Positions 1 to 6,665 of a DNA stretch of 64,000 nt are shown here, one piece after another. Origin of the DNA: JBDHWG01 sp046328505. GTDB taxonomy: Bacteria; Chloroflexota; Anaerolineae; Epilineales; JAHCIE01. The notes under the pieces were generated by a model that worked only from the letters and a program-made list of their open reading frames with translations, was not told the origin of the DNA and did not search any database. Position numbers and translations under genes: made by a program. The first letter of the stretch is position 1, and each line of letters starts with the position of its first letter. The stretch covers positions 186,001-250,000 of the forward strand of contig JAXLWL010000005.1 in NCBI GenBank assembly GCA_046328505.1, written 5' to 3'.

Positions 1-1
1 C

Positions 2-370
2 GGCTACGAGTTTCGTGGCGTCCCGTTCTCAGCGTGGCTCTATCGGATTGCGAACAACATGGTGACTGACCACTTCCGGCGCAAGCCAAGGTCCAATTAC
101 GTGCCTCTCGAAGAGGCCCAGATAGCGACCGAGGATGTGCCGCACGACCTGACTGAACGTGGATTTACTCAGCAGGAGCTTCAGAAGGCGCTGGCCGTAC
201 TGACCGATGAGCAGCAGCAAGTGGTCATTCTGAAGTTCGTCGATGGGATGTCCAATGTTGAGGTGGCACAGATCTTGGGGAAGACTGAGGGCGCGATTAA
301 GTCGCTGCAACACCGCGCTCTTGCCTCCCTCGGCCGCGTCCTGGAGGGTTTAGTCAGCGACGGATATTAG
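2..370 (+). CDS. ECF-type RNA polymerase sigma factor, C-terminal part (5' end outside window)
   Basis: The frame is open from the first base of the window, so the gene is cut at its 5' end. The visible part opens with the end of sigma region 2 (FSAWLYRIANN, then VTDHFRRK), which in ECF sigma factors contacts core polymerase and the -10 element. A short linker follows, then region 4 with the helix-turn-helix VVILKFVDGMSNVEVAQILG and KTEGAIKSLQHRAL, which reads the -35 element. The 15-bp gap to the next gene, a predicted membrane protein, suggests an operon in which that protein senses or restrains the sigma factor. The family assignment is secure; the regulon and signal cannot be read from here. 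Confidence 0.93.
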   Translation, partial: GYEFRGVPFSAWLYRIANNMVTDHFRRKPRSNYVPLEEAQIATEDVPHDLTERGFTQQELQKALAVLTDEQQQVVILKFVDGMSNVEVAQILGKTEGAIKSLQHRALASLGRVLEGLVSDGY

Positions 371-385
371 GATCGATGGACTACG

Positions 386-2875
386 ATGGGTCATTTGGAG
401 CATCTGCTTGATCTATGCCTCACCCAACTGAACACGGGGAGCGTTGATCTAGAGACAGTTCTGGCGCAATACCCCGCTGAGCGGGATGCGCTGGAGCCGA
501 TGCTCCGTGCTGCCCTGGCCCTCCGCGACGCCCCCACTCCCCAGCCCAGCCCCGAAGCCCGCGCAGCGGGCCAACAACGCTTGCTCGCCGCGCTCATCGC
601 GCGCCTCCCTGCCGACGCACTGGATCAGGCGTTGGCCGCTTTGCGTTCTGGCGCTCCCATCGATGAGGCCCTGGCGGGCTCGCCCTACGCCGCCGAAATC
701 GAGCCTCTGGTGCGCCTGGCCGTCGAGATCGAAAACACGCCGCAGCCCCAGGCGCGTCCCGAGGCGCAGGCGGCCGGCCTTGCCCGACTCGTCGAGGCTG
801 TCGAAGAGCGCCGCCGCTTCCTCATCAGCCTGAACTGGGCGCTGAGCCAGGTTCAAGCCGGCCGGTCGGCTGACGCCGTTCTGAAGGAAGCGGGCGACGA
901 GGCCGAGTCTCTCGCCCCCGCGGTGAAGCTCGCCGCCGCAATTGCCGCGACACCGGCGCCGGTGGCCAGTGATCGGGCCAGGGAAGCTGGTCTCGCCCGG
1001 CTGAAGGCCGCCGTTGCCGACCGCAAGGCGCTCGAGCCGCTGTTGGATAAGGTGCTCGCGCAGGTCAAGGCCGGGGCGACTGTCGAAGCGGTCTTGGCGC
1101 GCTATCCCGGTCAGGCTGCCGCGCTCAAGCCCATGCTCCTGGCTGCCCTGGCCGTCGAGAACACGCCGTCGCCGCAGCCCGCCGCCGAGGCGAAGGCCGC
1201 CGGCCGCGAGCGGCTGATGGCGAAGGTCGAGGAGCGCCGCGCGTTCCAGGCCGCCCTGGATGAGGCGCTGGCCGATGTCCACGCCGGCCAAACAGATATT
1301 GGCCTCATTCTGGCGCGCTATCCCGAGCACGCCGCGGAAATGGAACCCATGCTCCTGGCGGCGCTGGCCGCTCAGGCGGCGCCCGCGCCCATCCCGGCGC
1401 CACGCGCCAGGGCGGCCGGGCGGACGCAGCTCATGGCCGCCGTCGCCGCGAAGCGCAACCAGGCGGTTGCCGCGAAGCTCGACGTGGCCCTGGCGCGCAT
1501 CAAGGCCGGCGCCTCTGTCGAGGCTGTTCTGGCCGCCGAGCCTGGCTTCCGCGCGGAGCTGGAGCCACTCGTTTTCGCTGCCCTGGCCGTCCAGCAGACG
1601 CCGGCGCCGGTCGCCGATGTGGCCGCGCGGCGTGTCGGCGAGCAGCGGCTCGTGGCCGCGGCGAAGGAACGCCGCCGGGCGCAGCAGCCAACCTGGGCGC
1701 CTCTCGCCGGTTTGCTCGCGTTGTTTACGTCACCGCGCAGCAGTGTCCGTCAGGCATTCATCGGCGCGATGGCCGTGCTCGTCATGCTGAGCATGACCCT
1801 GGTCGGTGTGACCCACGCCGCGGCGAACAGCCTGCCCGACGAAACCCTGTACCCCGTCAAGCTGGCGACAGAGCAGGTGCAGATTGCCCTCGCGCCGTCG
1901 GCAGCCGCCCGCGCTCAGCTCCACGTGGCGTTCGCCCAGGAGCGGCTGCGCGAGGTACAAGAGGCGACGGCGGCGGGCCGGGACCCGCAGCGCGCTCTCT
2001 CTCAGCTCCCGCGGCATACCGATAGCGCCAAGGATCTGGCGAATCAGCTCCCTCAGAGCGAGCGTGACCGTATCGAGGCGCAGATTGACGTCGTTCAGCA
2101 GCAAGAGCAGGTCATCCTGAAGGAAGTCACGCCGCACCTGTCGCCGGAGGCTCAGAGCATCGCGGCGAGCCTGGTGCCGACCGCGACGCTGCCCGCGCCG
2201 ACCACGACCGCCGCGTCGACTCAGCCGGCTCCGACGAGCGCACCGACAGCTGCCCTGGCGCAGTCGTCCACCAACGCCACCACGACGAGCCAGAACAGTG
2301 CGCCGGTTGCCGCGGCGCCCGCGCCGACGAAGGCCCCGAGCGTCGCGCAGCCCGCAGCTGCTCCGCCGATCGCGCCCATCGAGCCAGTTGTGCCGTCCGC
2401 GCCAACGTCCGCGCCACAGCAGCCGGTCGTAGCGCCGCCAACCGTGCCGCCGGCTCCGACTGCCGCGCCGCAGCCCACGTCAACATCCGCGCCGTCGGTC
2501 GCCGTTGTCGCTCCGCCATCGCGCTCTCAGACGGGCTCGTCTGGCCCGCGCGCGACGGATCAGCCGACACAGGAGCCGACATCCGCACCGCAGCCGACGT
2601 CGAGCACGACGGAACCGACCGTTGCGCCGACGCAGCCGCCGCCAACACCTGTACCCGCGACGGCGACACCGAAGCCAGCTGCGACCGTCGTCGCGCCGCC
2701 GGTGAAGCCCACGGCGCCGCCGCCGCCGACCTCTGCGCCGCAGCCGACCTCTGCGCCACAGCCGACAGCCGCCCCCGCGCAGCCGACCTCGGCCCCGCAG
2801 CCGACCTCTGCGCCCGCGCAGCCGACTTCGGCGCCGCAGCCGACAGCCGCGCCGAAATCAACGACGACGCCGTGA
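386..2875 (+). CDS. Membrane protein with six ~71-aa helical repeats, one TM segment, DUF5667-like domain and Pro/Thr-rich tail
   Basis: 829 aa. Residues 1-430 are six tandem modules of about 71 residues with the pattern hydrophobic helix, AG, VEAVLARYP, AAxLEPML, LAALA, TPxP, AxAAGxxRLMAAVxERR; modules start near 1, 73, 144, 215, 286 and 358. Residues 457-479 form one hydrophobic segment, followed by NSLPDETLYPVKLATEQVQ and helices typical of DUF5667 (about 483-590). From about 600 to the end the chain is Pro/Ala/Thr/Ser/Gln-rich with many APQPTSAP units, as in exported or wall-spanning linkers. It directly follows the sigma gene. Single copies of the N-terminal module are known to me next to ECF sigma factors in Chloroflexota, so I infer an anti-sigma or sensor role with the repeats in the cytoplasm and the tail outside. 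No catalytic motif was seen. Confidence 0.8.
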   Translation: MGHLEHLLDLCLTQLNTGSVDLETVLAQYPAERDALEPMLRAALALRDAPTPQPSPEARAAGQQRLLAALIARLPADALDQALAALRSGAPIDEALAGSPYAAEIEPLVRLAVEIENTPQPQARPEAQAAGLARLVEAVEERRRFLISLNWALSQVQAGRSADAVLKEAGDEAESLAPAVKLAAAIAATPAPVASDRAREAGLARLKAAVADRKALEPLLDKVLAQVKAGATVEAVLARYPGQAAALKPMLLAALAVENTPSPQPAAEAKAAGRERLMAKVEERRAFQAALDEALADVHAGQTDIGLILARYPEHAAEMEPMLLAALAAQAAPAPIPAPRARAAGRTQLMAAVAAKRNQAVAAKLDVALARIKAGASVEAVLAAEPGFRAELEPLVFAALAVQQTPAPVADVAARRVGEQRLVAAAKERRRAQQPTWAPLAGLLALFTSPRSSVRQAFIGAMAVLVMLSMTLVGVTHAAANSLPDETLYPVKLATEQVQIALAPSAAARAQLHVAFAQERLREVQEATAAGRDPQRALSQLPRHTDSAKDLANQLPQSERDRIEAQIDVVQQQEQVILKEVTPHLSPEAQSIAASLVPTATLPAPTTTAASTQPAPTSAPTAALAQSSTNATTTSQNSAPVAAAPAPTKAPSVAQPAAAPPIAPIEPVVPSAPTSAPQQPVVAPPTVPPAPTAAPQPTSTSAPSVAVVAPPSRSQTGSSGPRATDQPTQEPTSAPQPTSSTTEPTVAPTQPPPTPVPATATPKPAATVVAPPVKPTAPPPPTSAPQPTSAPQPTAAPAQPTSAPQPTSAPAQPTSAPQPTAAPKSTTTP

Positions 2876-2923
2876 TTTGAGGGATTAATCACTCTCAATG
2901 TGGACTGGTGGGGGAATGAATTA

Positions 2924-2960
2924 GGGACCGTCAGTAGCGGCACAGCCGCATGACGGTCCC
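2924..2960 (+). terminator. Hairpin, probable terminator after the sigma operon
   Basis: GGGACCGTCA pairs perfectly with TGACGGTCCC around a 17-nt loop, 49 bases after the stop codon. There is no strong U-run afterwards, so it may be a processing or rho-assisted end rather than a classic intrinsic terminator. Confidence 0.5.
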
Positions 2961-3159
2961 ATGTATTGTACTGCGCGTCCAATGTCCCGGGCGTGAGCGG
3001 TACGATGAATGAGGGATGAGTCAGGGTCAGGTGGGTCCCGGCCGCCACGCACAAGGTACCCACCTGGAGCATGAGCGGTGCTGCATCTCCGTGGGACGCG
3101 GGGGGTAGAGAATGACAGCGCCGTTCACGCCCATCATTATAGAAGCCACGACTCGGCCT

Positions 3160-3201
3160 GTCAAGCACCCATGCGCTGTTCTCGCAGTCTGGGTGCTTGA
3201 C
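3160..3201 (+). terminator. Second hairpin in the same spacer
   Basis: GTCAAGCACCC pairs with GGGTGCTTGAC (11 bp, 20-nt loop), followed by TGTTTTGTG. It could be a terminator or a structured leader upstream of the lipoprotein gene. Confidence 0.4.
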
Positions 3202-3223
3202 TGTTTTGTGTATCAGGCAGAAC

Positions 3224-3252
3224 TTCACGGGCGTGCGCGCGGCGGCTATAAT
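3224..3252 (+). promoter_or_regulatory. Sigma-70-type promoter for the lipoprotein/peroxidase pair
   Basis: TTCACG (-35) and TATAAT (-10) separated by 17 bp, about 40 bases before the chosen start codon. The -10 is perfect, the -35 weak. Confidence 0.5.
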
Positions 3253-3293
3253 TGAGGCCGCCAGCCATGCGGTTGGCTAGAAGGAATCCAGCC

Positions 3294-3782
3294 ATGACTG
3301 TTCGTGACCCCCTCCTTGCCTTGCCCTGTTCCTGGCAGCGAGCCGTTGTGGCCGCCCTGGCCGTGCTGCTGGGCCTCACCGTCGCGGGGTGCAGCATGAG
3401 CGGCGCGCCCGCTGCTTCTTCCTCCGCCTCGCCTCAGATCGACACGAGCCGCACCCGCACGAGCGATGCGGGCCTCTATAAAGCGACGATCACCCCGGCA
3501 GTGGACCCCGCGCCCATCAACGAGATGCACACGTGGACAATCCACATCGAGACGCCAGATGGCAAGCCGGTTGAGAACGCCCAGGTCAGCGTGGACGGCG
3601 GGATGCCGGAGCACGGCCACGGTCTGCCGACGCAGCCCAAAGTAACGAAGTACATGGGTAATGGTGACTACCTGGTCGAGGGAATGCGCTTCAACATGCC
3701 GGGTATGTGGCAGCTCAAGTTCAGGGTGACGGCGGGCGGTCAGACGGACCAGGTCGTGTTCAACCTGGCGCTGCGGGGATAG
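3294..3782 (+). CDS. FixH/YtkA-like lipoprotein
   Basis: 162 aa from the ATG at 3294, chosen because GAAGGA stands 8 bases upstream and because the signal sequence then begins properly; in-frame upstream starts (TTG 3252, ATG 3267) lack this. Residues 15-33 are a hydrophobic signal ending in the lipobox TVAGC (Cys33), so it should be lipid-anchored outside the membrane. The rest is one beta-sandwich resembling the YtkA/FixH family: WTIHIETPDGKPVENAQVSV, then GMPEHGHGLPTQPKV and an MRFNMPGMWQLKF block. The Met/His-rich GMPEHGHG and FNMPGMW motifs suggest metal, perhaps copper, binding. Ten bases downstream lies a di-haem cytochrome c peroxidase, so the two probably act together at the cell surface. 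Family call good, ligand inferred. Confidence 0.78.
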   Translation: MTVRDPLLALPCSWQRAVVAALAVLLGLTVAGCSMSGAPAASSSASPQIDTSRTRTSDAGLYKATITPAVDPAPINEMHTWTIHIETPDGKPVENAQVSVDGGMPEHGHGLPTQPKVTKYMGNGDYLVEGMRFNMPGMWQLKFRVTAGGQTDQVVFNLALRG

Positions 3783-3792
3783 GCGCGGCAAA

Positions 3793-5091
3793 ATGCCCGA
3801 CTGGGGCGCGGGGGAGCGCGGACTACAGCGCCTCATTGCGCTGCTGCTGGCAGCCGTTATTCTAGGCAGCGTCGCGCTGGCTCTGGTGAGCTGCCGTTCC
3901 GAGGTGTCGTGGACGCCGGCCGAGAAGGACGCGCTGCGCGGTCTGTGGCTCGGCAGCCTGAAGCCTCTTCTGCCTGACCCCTCCAACGCCGTCGCCGACG
4001 ATCCGCGCGCCGTGGCGCTCGGCCACAAGCTCTTCTTCGACACGCGCTTCAGCAGCAACAGGCAGGTCGCGTGCGCCTCATGCCACGTGCCGGACAAGGG
4101 ATTTCAGGACGGGCGGCCGTTGGGCGTTGGCATCGGCTCGACGAACCGCCGAACGATGACCATCGTTGGGACGGCCTACAGCCCGTGGTTCTTCTGGGAT
4201 GGACGCAAGGACAGCCAGTGGTCCCAGGCGCTCGGGCCATTGGAGAACGCCGTCGAGCATGGCGGCTCGCGCACGCAATACGCCCACCTTATCGCCGAGC
4301 ACTACAAGGCCGACTACGAAAGCCTCTTCGGACCGCTGCCGGACCTCTCCGACACAGCGCGCTTTCCGGCGCAGGCCGGGCCGGTCGACGACCCGGCGGC
4401 CAAAGCGGCGTGGGAGGCGATGACCCCGGCCGATCGGGATGCGGTCAGCCGCGTCTTTGCGAACATGGGGAAGGCCATCGCCGCGTACGAACGCCAGATC
4501 ATGCCCGGCCCCTCGCGCTTCGATACCTACGTCGCGGGCGTGTTGCAGGACGATGCGGTAGCGCAGAAGACGCTCTCATCAGACGAGATCGCCGGCCTCC
4601 GCCTGTTCATCGGCCGGGCCAACTGCACCCAGTGCCACAACGGCCCGCTGTTCACCAACAACAGCTTCCACGCCACCGGCGTCGCGGCCCGCCCAGGGCT
4701 GCCACGGGATGTCGGGCGGGCGAAGGGAGTGCGCGATGTGCAGGGCGACGAGTTCAACTGCGTGAGCAAGTTCAGCGACGCAGGGCAGGATGACTGCCGG
4801 GAGCTGCTGTTCATGACGGCTGGCGGGCCGGAGATGCTAGGCCAGTTCAAGCCGCCGACGTTGCGTAACGTCGCTGAGAACGCGCCCTACATGCACGCCG
4901 GGCAGTTCGCCACGCTTGGCGAGGTGCTCGCGCACTACAACGCGGCGCCGGCCGGCCCCTTCAACCACACCGATCTTAAGCCCCTCAACCTGACGGAGAA
5001 GGAACTGAGCCAACTGGAGGCGTTCCTGCGCACGCTCAGCGGTCCCCTGGCGACACCGCCGGAGCTGCTTAGAGCGCCCACGCTGCCGTAG
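3793..5091 (+). CDS. Di-haem cytochrome c peroxidase / MauG family protein
   Basis: 432 aa. A hydrophobic N-terminus (residues 12-33, ending LVSC) suggests export, possibly as a lipoprotein. Two haem-binding motifs are visible: CASCH at 94-98, preceded by LGHKLFFDTRFS, and CTQCH at 278-282, the layout of bacterial di-haem peroxidases. Near the C-terminus are the family blocks FKPPTLRNVAENAPYMHAG and LTEKELSQLEAFLRTLSG. The family reduces H2O2 with electrons from small redox proteins, or oxidises protein partners (MauG, MbnH). The preceding YtkA/FixH-like lipoprotein gene, 10 bp upstream, is its probable partner. Family assignment is firm; peroxidase versus MauG-like activity cannot be told by eye. 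Confidence 0.9.
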   Translation: MPDWGAGERGLQRLIALLLAAVILGSVALALVSCRSEVSWTPAEKDALRGLWLGSLKPLLPDPSNAVADDPRAVALGHKLFFDTRFSSNRQVACASCHVPDKGFQDGRPLGVGIGSTNRRTMTIVGTAYSPWFFWDGRKDSQWSQALGPLENAVEHGGSRTQYAHLIAEHYKADYESLFGPLPDLSDTARFPAQAGPVDDPAAKAAWEAMTPADRDAVSRVFANMGKAIAAYERQIMPGPSRFDTYVAGVLQDDAVAQKTLSSDEIAGLRLFIGRANCTQCHNGPLFTNNSFHATGVAARPGLPRDVGRAKGVRDVQGDEFNCVSKFSDAGQDDCRELLFMTAGGPEMLGQFKPPTLRNVAENAPYMHAGQFATLGEVLAHYNAAPAGPFNHTDLKPLNLTEKELSQLEAFLRTLSGPLATPPELLRAPTLP

Positions 5092-5703
5092 TCGGTATCA
5101 GGAATGGAGCGCTGAAATTCGTGGCTCTCACGCTGAGCGAAGCGAAGCGTCTGGGCCGCGGTAGGCTCACAGTCCAGACCCCTCGCGCTGCTGTTCAGAA
5201 CACAAGTTGCGGCGTCATTGCGAGGCGGGCTTTGCCGCCGAAGCAATCTCTCGCTAAGCGACTGCCTCGTCATAGCCGCTCAGACCGTCCGCAACAGGGC
5301 GGGAGATTGCTTCGCTCCGCTCGCAATGACAGGATGGCGGTGTTCTCGTCCTGGCGCGCGCCGCCACACAGCATGGTGATCTGTTCAGAACACAGAGACC
5401 TGCGGCGTCATTGCGAGGCGGGCTTTGCCGCCGAAGCAATCTCTCGCTAAGCGACTGCCTCGTCATAGCCGCTCAGACCGTCCGCTACAAGGGCGGGAGA
5501 TTGCTTCGATTCGCTCGCAATGACAGGATGGCGGTGTTCTCGTACTGGCACGCCATCGTAGGCATGGAGGTCTAGGGGTGACATTCGGAAGTTTCCTGCA
5601 ATGGTGCTGGCGCTGAAGAGTCATCTCCAGCGCCTACGACGGCGGTGGAGTTGGCCCTCCACCGCGAGCGGGATGCGGTAAGCGGCATCAGGAATGGAAC
5701 GCT
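5092..5703. repeat. Repeat-filled spacer: two tandem copies of the TCATTGCGAG element plus one CTGGAG/GGTGGAG hairpin element
   Basis: No gene seen. Copy A spans about 5192-5381 and copy B about 5382-5574; both begin TGTTCAGAACACA, carry GTCATTGCGAGGCGGGC, an internal GAAGCAATCTC...GAGATTGCTTCG pair and end CTCGCAATGACAGGATGGC. The repeat period is 193 bp (5214 to 5407). The cores are long imperfect palindromes with GTCATTGCGAG/CTCGCAATGAC ends. From about 5594 to 5695 lies a copy of a second element (see 28851-28935 and 43547-43640). Dispersed, non-coding, possibly MITE-like. Confidence 0.8.
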
Positions 5704-6657
5704 TTAGGGGAAGGGCAGTTGGCGAGCATAAGTATCGAGTCGCCAGACGGTGCGCATGCCGATGCCTTCGTATAGGTGAACGGCGGGCGTATTGTGGGCA
5801 TCGACCCTGAGCGCCACGGTGCGATAGCCCCGAGCATAGAACTGCCGGAGCGACTGGAGAAGAATCGCTCGCCCAAGCCCTCGCCGCCGCCACGCCGGCC
5901 GTACGCCGAAGTCGAACAGGCCGCCGACGCCACTCTGGCCGCGCCAGTAGCGCGTGCCGCCGATCGCGCCCGCGACCTCGCCCGCCTCGTCGACGGCGAC
6001 GACCCACAGCGCCGGGTCATACCCGACATCTGCCAACGTCTCGTAACGCCAGCGCTCAAACGGCGGCACGCGGTCGCCCTCCCAGTTGGTCTCGAAGGCC
6101 TCACTCAGCGCCGCGTGAACCGCCTCCTCATTCCGATCCGGTAGCAGAGGCCGTAGGGTCACGCCAGGAGGCCAATTCGGGGAGGCGAGCGGCGAGTCGA
6201 GGCTGACGCGCATCTCCAGGGTGACCCGGAATAACGTGTAGCCCCGGCTTTCGAGGGCCGCGGCCGTCTCGTTATCATCGGGCGCTAGGCTGACGTAGAC
6301 CGTCAATTGCGCGGTTGCTGCGTCGCACGCCGCTACCTCGCGACCGCGCATCTCAGCCCAATCGAGCAGCGCTGCCCGAACAGCGCGACCCTCCGTGCCT
6401 CCCCTCGCGCCGAGAATCAGGCGGACGCCGCTTGGGCCGCGCGATGTGAGCCACACGAAGCCGATAGACGTACCGCTCGAATCGACGGCCATGCCGACTC
6501 GGCGAGCGACATCGAAGTCACCCGTTTGCCAGTCCAGAACTATCTGATCGGCGTCGAGGACAGGGTGATTGACCTGGGCTTGCCAGGCGCTGTTGCGCAT
6601 ATCGGCCACAGCGGCCGCGTCATCGAGGTCGCCTGGGCGAACAGTGATCGTGTTCAT
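5704..6657 (-). CDS. Tandem GNAT-family N-acetyltransferase
   Basis: 317 aa with two GNAT folds. The N-terminal half (residues 1-150: VRPGDLDDAAAVADMRNSAW, IGFVWLTSR) is divergent. The C-terminal half (165-317) carries the acetyl-CoA-binding signature in FDFGVRPAWRRRGLGRAIL (R-R-G-L-G) followed by VALRVDAHNTPAVHLYEGIG and a final hydrophobic strand. This two-domain plan resembles mycothiol synthase-like enzymes, but substrate cannot be assigned. It reads toward the repeat-filled spacer and lies 8 bases downstream of the Hsp70 fusion gene on the same strand, so the two may be co-transcribed. Confidence 0.85.
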   Translation of the reverse strand: MNTITVRPGDLDDAAAVADMRNSAWQAQVNHPVLDADQIVLDWQTGDFDVARRVGMAVDSSGTSIGFVWLTSRGPSGVRLILGARGGTEGRAVRAALLDWAEMRGREVAACDAATAQLTVYVSLAPDDNETAAALESRGYTLFRVTLEMRVSLDSPLASPNWPPGVTLRPLLPDRNEEAVHAALSEAFETNWEGDRVPPFERWRYETLADVGYDPALWVVAVDEAGEVAGAIGGTRYWRGQSGVGGLFDFGVRPAWRRRGLGRAILLQSLRQFYARGYRTVALRVDAHNTPAVHLYEGIGMRTVWRLDTYARQLPFP

Positions 6658-6665
6658 GCCGCGGA

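Larger units (their letters stand above)
2876..3293. other. Intergenic region with two hairpins and a promoter
   Basis: About 420 bases without a convincing gene. It holds a perfect 10-bp inverted repeat at 2924-2960, an 11-bp inverted repeat at 3160-3201 and a sigma-70-like promoter at 3224-3252. Nothing else was recognised. Confidence 0.6.

Noticed and set aside
449..1330. Long reverse-strand open frame opposite the repeat protein
   Set aside because: It mirrors the internal repeats of the forward gene, has no ribosome-binding site and no recognisable domain; a product of high GC.
2127..2861. Reverse-strand Ser/Ala/Arg-rich open frame in the Pro-rich tail region
   Set aside because: Low-complexity shadow of the APQPTSAP repeats; no start signals.
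5192..5574. CRISPR or phage attachment repeat
   Set aside because: Only two 193-bp tandem copies with palindromic cores, and the same element is dispersed elsewhere in both orientations.
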